A DNA stretch of 64,000 nucleotides from assembly GCA_016708875.1 (NCBI GenBank), contig JADJFA010000010.1:124001-188000 (forward strand), given 5' to 3'. The notes beneath the pieces were generated by a model that made no database searches, was not told the origin of the DNA, and worked only from the letters and a program-made list of their open reading frames with translations. Below are positions 20,801 to 27,544 of this stretch, piece after piece. The first letter of the stretch is position 1. Each line of letters begins with the position of its first letter. The stretch is from Lewinellaceae bacterium (GTDB lineage: Bacteria; Bacteroidota; Bacteroidia; Chitinophagales; Saprospiraceae). A program made the translations under genes and the position numbers.

Positions 20801-22008
20801 CGTCTTTAGAATCTACCAAAAAGAACTTCAAAATACTCGTGTCAGACACGGGAATCGGGATTGCTTCGGAAGACTTGCCGTATGTTTTCGACCGTTTTTA
20901 CCAAACAAAGCAGGCACGCGGCGGCACGGGCATCGGGCTTTCGCTGACCAAGGAATTGATCGAACGCATGGGCGGTACCATAGCAGTGGAAAGCCAGGCT
21001 TCCGGAAGAACGGGATCTACCTTCATTGTCAATCTGCCCTGTGAACATGCTGATTTGCAACAGATTAGGGCTGACAATCAAACAACGCCTACCACCACTG
21101 CCAGCCCTTTTATACCTCGACCCATGCTCCGAAATGCTGACGGAGACAGCAATCTTTTGAACCGCCCGAATCCCCAAAAAGGAGCAGAATCTCCTACCCA
21201 TAATGCAGGCAATACTTCCACCGAGCTTTTGGCGGAATCAGTATCTCCCTTACTTCTGCTCATCGAAGACGACACCGAACTGCGACAATTTTTACGCGCC
21301 TCCCTGCCGACAGGCTATCGAATCGCAGAAGCCGCCAATGGGGAGGAAGGGATTCAAATGGCCTTGGAATTGGTGCCGGATCTGATTATCAGTGATTTGG
21401 TGATGCCCAAAAAGGATGGTTTCGAGGTAGCCGAGACTTTAAAAAACAATCCTGCAAGCTCCCATATCCCGCTCATACTGCTTACCGCAAAATCGGCCAC
21501 CGAATCCAAAATGGAAGGTTTGCAGCGGGGCGCAGATGCCTATTTGACCAAACCGTTCCGGGCTGACGAGTTGGTTGCACACATTGAAAACCTACTTGTT
21601 TCACGCCAACGGCTGCACAAGTATTTTTTGCAGTCTACCCAAAGTAAAACGGTAGCAGAAAGCGCGGTCGCTGCATTTTCAGCACAGGAAAACGAATTTC
21701 TACAGCGTTTGATTCAGGTAGTGGAAGCCAACCTTGACAACGATGCTATGGATGCCGAAGCCTTTGCCCGGGCGGTATTCAGCTCGCGCTCCCAACTACA
21801 TCGAAAAATTATCGCATTGACAGGCCGACCGCTCACCGAGTTCGTCCGAAATCATAGGCTTGATCGCGCTCGCGACATGCTGGCAAAACGGGAGGGTAGT
21901 ATCTCTGAGATCGCCTGGCGTACGGGATTCCAGAACGCGAAGTATTTCTCAACTTGCTTTAAGGAAAGGTTTGGAATGACGCCGAGCGGGTTTGTTTCGG
22001 GGGAATGA
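17845..22008 (+). CDS. Hybrid two-component system regulator (propeller/Y_Y_Y/kinase/receiver/AraC)
   Basis: 1,387 residues, intact, GTG start with signal peptide (LLYCWTLVFSSCFVAAYLPA-Q). Periplasmic beta-propeller repeats (GLSQGMIYDLLQDHHGFLWF, then ATKDGLNRYDG) lead to a Y_Y_Y domain, a membrane segment (WAYALYSLIFALSLWFFY), HisKA with His851 in THEFRTPL, HATPase (NLLSNALKFTDKGG, SDTGIGI, GGTGIGLSLT), receiver with Asp1184 in SDLVMPKKDGFE and LTKPF, and an AraC HTH domain (SEIAWRTGFQNAKYFSTCFK). It is a paralogue of the gene at 4786-8936 with the same architecture, and it shows what that frameshifted gene should encode. It is monocistronic, with its own promoter at 17794. The family senses extracellular glycans or other ligands; the ligand here is unknown. 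Confidence 0.92.
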   Translation: MSKRALLYCWTLVFSSCFVAAYLPAQSPVLERLGAAEGLSQGMIYDLLQDHHGFLWFATKDGLNRYDGYSFQVFQNNPFNRFSISDNELLALLEDHLGRIWVGTLNNGLSVLDPQTGKFYHLNKLSSQSVQSLAETPDGSIWAGTSTGVVRVRIPEILPFDNPNLETSAQIDTFFWDDKRVHATPLPNQIVDLEGTKDGKLWVSSFLQIGFFDTTTGVFQSVYKNPNVAPHEFFSSLFQEGPDGSMWVGQPGQLLRIRGTSVEIFHLPELSVFPLTDIAFDLAGNMFVSTRKQIFKLSAAHTIAPETARFELFYRFPKEGIIGSTKLVMDRGGLLWIGTNGYGLLKYNPGNHRFYHYLAGKSPRRIVADTQQRVWVWQAGGMFRRLLEKENQLAEPLFSDSRFLQHDCVQASDGAIWLLCEAKQIEHGKGVLIRLNGQSLAEEARFSIPLSVRMFSRLYEDKDRNLWVVGDRSQVGKFDPANSQWAAFDYSAITGFREASLSVNMDPSGQLWIGTPHGLIQAIPNAEGLKFLLHKNNSNDPQSLNCNSVLATLDDPIQPERFLWLGTKGGGLNHFDKHTGTVKHFTTSEGLSNNVVYAVLPDSEGSIWLSTNYGLSKFDPKTGVFQNFFSVDGLQENEFNTLSYARAADGRLYFGGVNGITAFYPSELKATATSPPVFITRLKINNQIVQIGKGILEKSIEQAQRITLDYLQNQLTFEFAAMDFAAPWMNQFRYRLLGADQDWLESTTANSATYANLAPGKYVFELLTGGSRGIWNGVPTRLEIHILPPWWRTGWAYALYSLIFALSLWFFYRFQLNKIRLENKLQFEHKEALRLAELDKLKTNFFSSITHEFRTPLTLLLEPARQLLAQAKDRSIRYRLELIENNAHRLLQFVNQLLDLSKIEAGQMPLDLRPGNPGNTIRSVVEQFQPLALQNDVSLQLEMPDSVEPVYFDELKLEQVLSNLLSNALKFTDKGGAVTVKLEIGASLESTKKNFKILVSDTGIGIASEDLPYVFDRFYQTKQARGGTGIGLSLTKELIERMGGTIAVESQASGRTGSTFIVNLPCEHADLQQIRADNQTTPTTTASPFIPRPMLRNADGDSNLLNRPNPQKGAESPTHNAGNTSTELLAESVSPLLLLIEDDTELRQFLRASLPTGYRIAEAANGEEGIQMALELVPDLIISDLVMPKKDGFEVAETLKNNPASSHIPLILLTAKSATESKMEGLQRGADAYLTKPFRADELVAHIENLLVSRQRLHKYFLQSTQSKTVAESAVAAFSAQENEFLQRLIQVVEANLDNDAMDAEAFARAVFSSRSQLHRKIIALTGRPLTEFVRNHRLDRARDMLAKREGSISEIAWRTGFQNAKYFSTCFKERFGMTPSGFVSGE

Positions 22009-22015
22009 GGGATTT

Positions 22016-22190
22016 ATTTCACACAACGCCACAACGACACAACGTTCTACTTAAAGCGTTGTGTCGTTGTGGCGTTGTGTGAAATATAATATCAGAAGCG
22101 TTGTGTCGTTGTGGCGTTGTGTGAAATATCCCAAAAGCGTTGTGTCGTTGTGTGAAATATCCCAAAAGCGTTGTGTCGTTGTGTGAAATA
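22016..22190. repeat. Palindrome plus tandem repeats of the cgttgtgtcgttgtggcgttgtg family
   Basis: An inverted repeat of about 29-bp arms (22016-22085) is followed by three further, progressively shorter direct copies of its right arm at about 22099, 22137 and 22168. It fills the gap between convergent genes. A second element of the same family lies at 58909-59025. Confidence 0.8.
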
Positions 22191-23123
22191 TTACCCTTTA
22201 TTCAAAAACCCAATATTCCGCTTCAAGCCCTCAAATTTCGCCCGTTTTACCGCCGACTTTTTGAAAACCCTGCCAAAAACCTCCTCAGTCAATTCCTGCC
22301 AATCATGGCGCGAAAGATGGAGTAAATCCGGGTGTGGTTCGAAAGCGGGCTCGTTGTGTTTTTCAGCAAAACGGTTCCAGGGACACACGTCCTGACACAC
22401 ATCGCAGCCAAACATCCAATCGTCCATTTTGCCCTTAAATTCGGTCGGGATTTCGTCGCGCAATTCGATGGTCAGGTACGAGATGCAGCGCGAAGCATCC
22501 AGAAAATACCCCTCCTGACTGATGGCCTCGGTCGGGCAAGCCTCAATGCAGCGTCGACATGTACCACAATGGTCGCGAATGGGATCGTCATACAGCAGCG
22601 GAAGGTCGCAGATGATTTCGGCCAGAAAGAAAAAGGAGCCTCGTTTTGGGTGAATGGTGAGGGTGTTTCGCCCGTTCCAGCCCAGTCCGGCCCGTTTGGC
22701 CCACTCGCGCTCCATGACTGGTGCGGAATCCACAAAACAGCGTCCGTTTACCTCGCCGATTTCAGTTTGGATGAATTGCAGAAGCAGTTTTAGTTTGTCT
22801 TTTACCACATGGTGGTAATCTTCACCGTAGGCGTAGGTTGCGATTTTGGGCGCATCAGGATCGACCTGTTTTTCAGGAGTGAAATAATTGAACGTCAGGC
22901 AGATAAGCGTCTTTGCACCAGGCACGAGCAGGGTAGGGTCTATGCGCAGGTCGAAATGGTTTTCCATATAAGCCATACGTCCGTGGGCATTGCGGGAGAG
23001 CCATTTTTCCAGGTTTCGGGCTTCCTCGTTGAGCCGTTCAGCGCGTGCAAAACCGACGAACTCGAAACCCAATCGTTGGGCTTCATTGCGGATGATTTCG
23101 GTGTTGCGTTCGGTGGTTTGCAC
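22191..23123 (-). CDS. queG: Epoxyqueuosine reductase
   Basis: Cobalamin-dependent last step of tRNA queuosine synthesis, in the cytosol. About 310 residues from GTG at 23123. The open frame extends to ATG 23231, but that extra stretch is encoded by an AT-rich repeat and does not resemble the family. Seen: ERNTEIIRNEAQRLGFEFVG, a central SAPVMEREWAKRAGLGWNG with the family's catalytic Asp region, and two 4Fe-4S motifs, CGTCRRCIEACP and CDVCQDVCPWN. It is divergent from holA. Its end abuts the repeat cluster at 22016-22190. Confidence 0.9.
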   Translation of the reverse strand: MQTTERNTEIIRNEAQRLGFEFVGFARAERLNEEARNLEKWLSRNAHGRMAYMENHFDLRIDPTLLVPGAKTLICLTFNYFTPEKQVDPDAPKIATYAYGEDYHHVVKDKLKLLLQFIQTEIGEVNGRCFVDSAPVMEREWAKRAGLGWNGRNTLTIHPKRGSFFFLAEIICDLPLLYDDPIRDHCGTCRRCIEACPTEAISQEGYFLDASRCISYLTIELRDEIPTEFKGKMDDWMFGCDVCQDVCPWNRFAEKHNEPAFEPHPDLLHLSRHDWQELTEEVFGRVFKKSAVKRAKFEGLKRNIGFLNKG

Positions 23124-23141
23124 GGGGCAAAGTTGGCAAAA

Positions 23142-23264
23142 TGAATTACGAATTACGATTTTGGATTTACGAAGACGATTTATGAGCTGCGAATTGCGGG
23201 CGACGGCTTCCAATTGTGGGGATGTGGGCAATCGCCATTCGTAAATCGTAAATCATAAATTCCA
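23142..23264. repeat. Imperfect AT-rich inverted repeat between queG and holA
   Basis: The left part (gaattacgaattacgat, ggatttacgaa) is roughly complementary to the right part (attcgtaaatcgtaaatc). It covers the divergent gap. The holA promoter motif TACTTTTG (23271-23278) comes directly after it. Confidence 0.5.
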
Positions 23265-23287
23265 TTGTCTTACTTTTGGCACAAAAA

Positions 23288-24268
23288 ATGACTTCCGAAG
23301 AAATCCTCCGCGACATTCAATCTGGCCGATTTGCCCCCGTCTATTTTCTGCACGGTGAGGAGGCGTTTTTTATAGATCAAATCGCCGATGCGGTAGAAGC
23401 CAAGGCGCTGCCCGAAGCCGAACGTGGCTTCAATCAGACCATCCTGTACGGCAAAGAAGTGGACCACCTTAACCTGCTCGATCACCTGCGTCGTTATCCG
23501 ATGATGAGCGAGCGGCAGGTCGTTATTTTACGCGAAGCCCAGGAAATGAAAAGCCTCGCGGAATTGACAAGTTATATTGAAAACCCAATGCCCAGCACGG
23601 TTTTCGTGGCGAGTTACAAGCATAAAAAAATAGACGCGCGCACCAAATTCGGCAAAGCACTGGGCGGCAAAAACATCGTCTTTTACGAGAGTAAAAAGCT
23701 TTACGACAACCAAATCCCCGACTGGATTTCCAGTGCCTGCAAGGCCAGAAAACAGAACATCGAACCGGCAGCCGCCATGCTCATGGCCGAATACCTCGGT
23801 ACCGATCTCTCCAAAATCACCAACGAACTCGACAAACTCGCGCTCAATCTCCCCGCCGGCACTGCGATCACAGTCGCCCATGTTCAGGACAACATTGGCA
23901 TCAGCAAAGACTACAACGTGTTCGAACTGCAAAAGGCCCTCGCTACCCGCGATCGAACCAAAGTGGCTCGTATCCAGCAGCATTTCGCCGCCAACATCAG
24001 AAAAAACCCGCTGATTGTTACTATTTCGAGTTTATATGCGTATTTTTCCAAGGTTTTTATGCTGCATTCGCTCAAAGGCCAGCCAGACAGCGAGGTTTTG
24101 AAGGCCCTTGAATTGCGCTCCGATTGGTTTTTGAAAGAATACAAAGCGGCGGCAGCCAATTTCTCAGCCGGGCAGTGTGTCCAGGTGATTGGCCACCTGA
24201 AAAACTACGACCTTCGCTCCAAAGGTGTGAACAACGATGGCACGGAGGAAGAGGAATTAATGAAGTAG
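23288..24268 (+). CDS. holA: DNA polymerase III subunit delta
   Basis: 326 residues. It opens the sliding clamp within the clamp-loader complex. I chose ATG 23288 over TTG 23276 because the family motif begins shortly after (PVYFLHGEEAFFIDQIAD). Other family features: YPMMSERQVVILREAQEM, the AAA+ region through LGTDLSKITNELDKLAL, and DYNVFELQKALATRD at the collar start. A TACTTTTG -7 motif at 23271 puts the likely transcription start only a few bases before the ATG, so the mRNA may be nearly leaderless. It is followed by a palindrome and then an unrelated hypothetical gene. Confidence 0.9.
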   Translation: MTSEEILRDIQSGRFAPVYFLHGEEAFFIDQIADAVEAKALPEAERGFNQTILYGKEVDHLNLLDHLRRYPMMSERQVVILREAQEMKSLAELTSYIENPMPSTVFVASYKHKKIDARTKFGKALGGKNIVFYESKKLYDNQIPDWISSACKARKQNIEPAAAMLMAEYLGTDLSKITNELDKLALNLPAGTAITVAHVQDNIGISKDYNVFELQKALATRDRTKVARIQQHFAANIRKNPLIVTISSLYAYFSKVFMLHSLKGQPDSEVLKALELRSDWFLKEYKAAAANFSAGQCVQVIGHLKNYDLRSKGVNNDGTEEEELMK

Positions 24269-24299
24269 CTTTTTTGGAAGATATTGAATTGAGTCACGA

Positions 24300-24330
24300 T
24301 TCGGGGTGCGACTTGAAGTCGCACCCCGAA
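24300..24330. repeat. Palindrome of the gtgcgacttgaagtcgcac family
   Basis: TTCGGGGTGCGACTT and its exact complement. The core GGTGCGACTTGAAGTCGCACC is shared with the palindrome at 39069-39101. There is no T-run next to it. A second low-complexity run (atccgtgt..., 24345-24375) follows. Confidence 0.75.
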
Positions 24331-24406
24331 TATGCTAAAAAAAATCCGTGTCTAATCCGCGTCATCCGTGTTCCATCCTAATCACAAATTGAAAACCATA
24401 TTCCCT

Positions 24407-24832
24407 ATGCAAGAAAAATTAACCAAACTACTTGAAATGCTCCTTTCGCCCGATTACGAACAGGCGATCACCTATTTGCTAGTTATGCACCAGACCGACC
24501 ATCGGTTCAAGGCCGGGTGTGTGCCAATTGCCGACGATCCCTTTATTGATCTTGCCAAAGAGAGCATCGGTAAAATGGTATTCAAAAAGCCTAAGCCAAA
24601 ATTTGGCGGGCAAGAATTCATGGAGTTCCGCGACGCAGGGCTGGTGCACGGAGCCATGGTACTGGAAGGCTGCAATGTGGTGCTCGTTTTTTTTCGGGAA
24701 CACGGCCTTGGGGTGGCGGCCATTTATCAACCCAACGGTGCGCACCAATATCTCCGTGTCACCAAAATGGCCGAAGGCGATCAGCCCTTGAGCAGCGGGC
24801 CTTTTGTGCCGAATGAGGGGAGTGTGAATTGA
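24407..24832 (+). CDS. Hypothetical protein
   Basis: 141 residues from ATG 24407. The frame is open from GTG 24368, but that part overlaps repeat-like sequence. There is no signal peptide or membrane segment. The pattern is mixed alpha/beta with a hydrophobic central strand (HGAMVLEGCNVVLVFFREHG). I do not recognise the family. It lies on the same strand as holA but is separated from it by a palindrome, so shared transcription is uncertain. Confidence 0.6.
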   Translation: MQEKLTKLLEMLLSPDYEQAITYLLVMHQTDHRFKAGCVPIADDPFIDLAKESIGKMVFKKPKPKFGGQEFMEFRDAGLVHGAMVLEGCNVVLVFFREHGLGVAAIYQPNGAHQYLRVTKMAEGDQPLSSGPFVPNEGSVN

Positions 24833-24916
24833 AGTAAAAAGGGTCTACCGTATTTTCGGCAGCGAACGCGCTGATAGCTGCGTTCATTGGGTTCACCTAA
24901 CCTACTCTTTCAAACT

Positions 24917-26193
24917 ATGGAACACCTTATCCAGTGGAGCTTCTCCCAGCTATTGGCATTTCGGTTTTTCGCTGTTTTTTTCTTGCTCAATATGTTTCCT
25001 TTTCCAGCCAATATGTACCCCGATGAAGGGTACATGGATGGGCTGACCTATACCATCTGGAAACCGCCTGTGCAATGGGTCGCCACGCATTTGCTGTCCA
25101 TGCCGGGCGAAATCAGTACCCAAGTTACAGGGAGCGGCGATACGACATTTCATTGGATATTATTTGGGCTGACCATCTTTTTGAGTCTGATAACGGCAGT
25201 CATTTGGTCAGTACTTGACCGTCGTCGTCAGCACTTTCAAAACGTTATGGCTTGGTTGCGGGTCTATACCAGATATTATCTGGCGTATATGTTGTTTGTT
25301 TACGGCATTATCAAAATCTATCACCTTCAAATGCCCACTCCCGCCTTGTATCGCCTTTCGGAACCTTTTGGTAATTTTTCTCCGATGGGCGTGTTGTGGT
25401 CATTTATTGGGGTGTCCAAATCGTACAGTGCGTTTGCGGGTTGGTCAGAGCTGATTGGTGGGACCTTGTTGCTGTTCCGGCGAACCACACTCTTAGGCGC
25501 TTTGGTATCCTTTGCTGTGCTGCTCAATGTGTTCGTACTCAACATGTGCTACGATGTGCCGGTAAAATTGTTTTCGTTTTTCCTCTTGTTGGCTTGCATG
25601 TTTTTAATTGCCCCAGATTTCAAGCGCTTGTTGCAGTTTTTCCTGTTTCAAAAACCACCTCGGTTAATGTTGAAAAACCTCTTTTTAGAAATAAAAAATG
25701 GAACATGGCCGGGCTTGCATTGAAGATTGTCGTTATCGGTTGGATGCTGTATTCTAATATTTCCTCCAGCCAGGAAGGACAAAAATTATATGGCGAGCTT
25801 GCTACCCCAGCCCCCCTATCGGGCTTATACGAGGTGCAGTCTTTTGAGCGCAATAATAAGGCCGTAGCACCGCTGTTGACAGATTCTACCCATTGGCACA
25901 AACTGTTGGTACACAAGTTTCCTGCGGGCTGGGGCAGGATCACGATGGCGAATGAAAAATTGGAATATTGCACTTTTATTGTTGACACCATCGCGCACCA
26001 AATAGACCTTCACTCCGTGCGTGACACAAGCCCCAACCTATTTGCTTACGAACAACCGAACCCCGAAAGCCTAATTATAAGAGGGAGGTGGAAGCAGGAT
26101 TCCCTCAGCATTCGCTTTAAAAAAATCGATGCCAAGTATGAACTGCTCAACTCGGGTTTCCATTGGGTAAATGAATATCCCAATAATCAGTGA
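24917..26193 (+). CDS. DoxX-like multi-pass membrane protein with C-terminal soluble domain (frameshifted)
   Basis: About 425 residues if repaired. The first piece (ATG 24917 to stop 25723) has several membrane segments and the DoxX-like stretch GWSELIGGTLLLFRRTTLLG. The second piece continues to 26193 in another frame with a further membrane segment (LALKIVVIGWMLYSN) and a soluble tail. The break lies between about 25640 and 25690. One more A in the run at CAAAAACC would join QFFLFQK to TTSVNVEKPLFRNKKWNMAG. The upstream TTG frame start (24887) is not credible. Function unknown; DoxX-like proteins are often redox-related membrane subunits. Confidence 0.7.
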
Positions 26194-26327
26194 GCGGAAG
26201 GTATTGAAATGAGGAATCTAGGCTCGGCACAAGATTTTTATAAGTATACAGGTTAGAATAGGTACCTTCATCATTTTACAGGTATCTCCTGTTAATAAAA
26301 CCACTTTTTCACAAACACTATCTAATT

Positions 26328-26807
26328 ATGAAACGCATTATTGGCATCGTATTAATCATCGTTGGAGTTGCATTGGCCGTCGTGGCTTTTAACCGTCATG
26401 ATGAAGACCGGACAATCATTGATCTGGGAAAAGTTGAAATAAAGACTCAAGACCAGGCTCCTTCCGAAAACACGACCTTGTATTATGTGCTAGCGGCGGT
26501 ATGCGTGATTGGGGGCGGGTTTCTGGTGGCAGGGAAAAGGGGTAGCCATTTGTCACTGCCTTTTGTCAAAGCCGCAAGGAATGACAGCAATTACAAAGAT
26601 TCGTTGGGGATTTGGGGTAGGAATCGCTTGTTTTTTAGGCCATTTTTCCTACTTTTGCTTAATAGGTTACGTTCTCGCACAAAAAAAGCCCTCCCAAACA
26701 GGCAAAGCCTTGTTTGGGAGGGCAAAAAAAACCCGGTCATATACCTGCTCCCCGAAAGAAGCAGACAGGGAATGCCGGGAATATTGGCGCAAAGTTATGC
26801 TTTTTGA
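26328..26807 (+). CDS. Small two-helix membrane protein (true end probably near 26545)
   Basis: The N-terminal ~72 residues are a typical small Bacteroidota inner-membrane protein: MKRIIGIVLIIVGVALAVVA, a charged loop (KVEIKTQDQAPSEN), and a second segment (LYYVLAAVCVIGGGFLVAG). As written the frame runs on to 26807 through the hairpins upstream of the Abi gene, giving an implausible basic tail. One extra A in the run at 26534-26537 would end the protein as GKKG-stop at 26545, the usual family length. I therefore treat residues after about 72 as artefactual. Confidence 0.55.
   Translation: MKRIIGIVLIIVGVALAVVAFNRHDEDRTIIDLGKVEIKTQDQAPSENTTLYYVLAAVCVIGGGFLVAGKRGSHLSLPFVKAARNDSNYKDSLGIWGRNRLFFRPFFLLLLNRLRSRTKKALPNRQSLVWEGKKNPVIYLLPERSRQGMPGILAQSYAF
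26627..26657 (+). promoter_or_regulatory. Bacteroidota-type promoter upstream of the Abi gene
   Basis: CTTG (26627-26630), 19-bp spacer, TACTTTTG (26650-26657): an exact consensus match. Transcription would start near 26664 and give a ~164-nt leader holding two strong hairpins before the Abi start codon at 26828. Confidence 0.6.
26680..26797. ncRNA. Candidate structured RNA / leader next to the Abi gene
   Basis: Hairpin 1: GCCCTCCCAAACA (26688-26700) pairs exactly with 26711-26723 and has an inner GGC-AAA-GCC stem. Hairpin 2: CCCGG (26732) pairs with CCGGG (26775), with an inner CTGCT...AGCAG stem. On the minus strand each is followed by a T-run (T8 and T7), like two intrinsic terminators. 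A TTG-N20-TAACTTTG motif (26820-26790) could start a ~55-105-nt minus-strand RNA. On the plus strand both hairpins would lie in the Abi mRNA leader. A conserved structured RNA called the abiF motif is known upstream of some Abi genes; whether this is that motif I cannot tell. Confidence 0.45.
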
Positions 26808-26827
26808 TAGCAAAAAACAAGGCTTCA

Positions 26828-27505
26828 ATGAAATTTTCAACGTTTGAAAAAGCCGTTTCAGGTCCTAGGATTGCAAGGTATTTAAGTGCTGTTGGTGGCC
26901 GCCAGCAAAAGGCAATGTATTTGTATCGCCTGAATCTGCGATTAAGCCAACAATTCTATGCCCTATCCAGTCTGTTTGAAGTTGCTCTACGAAATGAGGT
27001 GGATCGGCACTATTCGGCGCAATTTTCTGACCCGGATTGGCTGATAAATCAGTGCACTGTAAACGGAATGTTTAGTTATCCAGCTTTGGGGCGTAGTAGT
27101 TTTCGGAGCAGAAAAATTATTCTTGATGCATATGCAGCATTGAAAAACAAATATGACCACAATTCCTTGCTTTCGAATCTTAACTTTGGAATGTGGTGCT
27201 ACTTGTTCGCCCCAATGCAGTATCGAGCAGGAGGTCAGACCTTGCTGAAAATATTAACGGCGCGACCTCAGGGCGTAAATACTACAATGGTGTTTAATGA
27301 TTTAGAGCGGATCCGTTTTTTCCGAAATAGAGTAGCACATCAAGAGCCAATTATTTTTGATTCGATTGGCGTTAATGCCAATGCTGCGGAGAATGCTTTT
27401 GAAAATCTATATGAAAAAACGCTTTGGCTTGGGTTTCCACCTGAACGGCTTTTTAAGGGACTTGATTATTCAAAACAGATTTTGACTTTGGTCAAAGCTG
27501 TGTAG
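26828..27505 (+). CDS. Abi-family (Abi_2/AbiF-like) HEPN-type abortive infection protein
   Basis: 225 residues from ATG 26828; the longer frame from 26714 reads through the leader hairpins. Family signs: YLYRLNLRLSQQFYALSSLF, EVALRNEVDRHY, LNFGMWCYLF, and a late R-x4-H motif (Arg166 to His171, FFRNRVAHQEPI) as in HEPN ribonuclease domains. Abi_2 proteins are linked to phage-triggered growth arrest, probably through RNA cleavage. It is cytosolic, stands alone and has a strongly structured leader. Its lower GC than the following GH3 gene fits horizontal acquisition. Substrate and trigger are unknown. Confidence 0.8.
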   Translation: MKFSTFEKAVSGPRIARYLSAVGGRQQKAMYLYRLNLRLSQQFYALSSLFEVALRNEVDRHYSAQFSDPDWLINQCTVNGMFSYPALGRSSFRSRKIILDAYAALKNKYDHNSLLSNLNFGMWCYLFAPMQYRAGGQTLLKILTARPQGVNTTMVFNDLERIRFFRNRVAHQEPIIFDSIGVNANAAENAFENLYEKTLWLGFPPERLFKGLDYSKQILTLVKAV

Positions 27506-27544
27506 CCGTTCCACCACTCCCCCAAAATTCCGACCTTTGCCCCC

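Noticed and set aside
22016..22190. Possible CRISPR-like direct repeats
   Set aside because: The units are directly adjacent or separated by ~10 bp with no unique spacers, and there are no cas genes. They are truncated copies of a palindrome arm.
25396..25690. Plus-strand frame starting at 25396 as the N-terminus of the second DoxX-like piece
   Set aside because: This stretch overlaps the membrane segments of the first piece in the wrong frame and has no sensible composition. Only the part after about 25690 is real.
26732..26779. Resemblance to the SRP (4.5S) RNA apical hairpin (GAAAGAAGCAG)
   Set aside because: The GGAA tetraloop and the symmetric internal loop of domain IV are not properly placed, and the T-runs point to the opposite strand.
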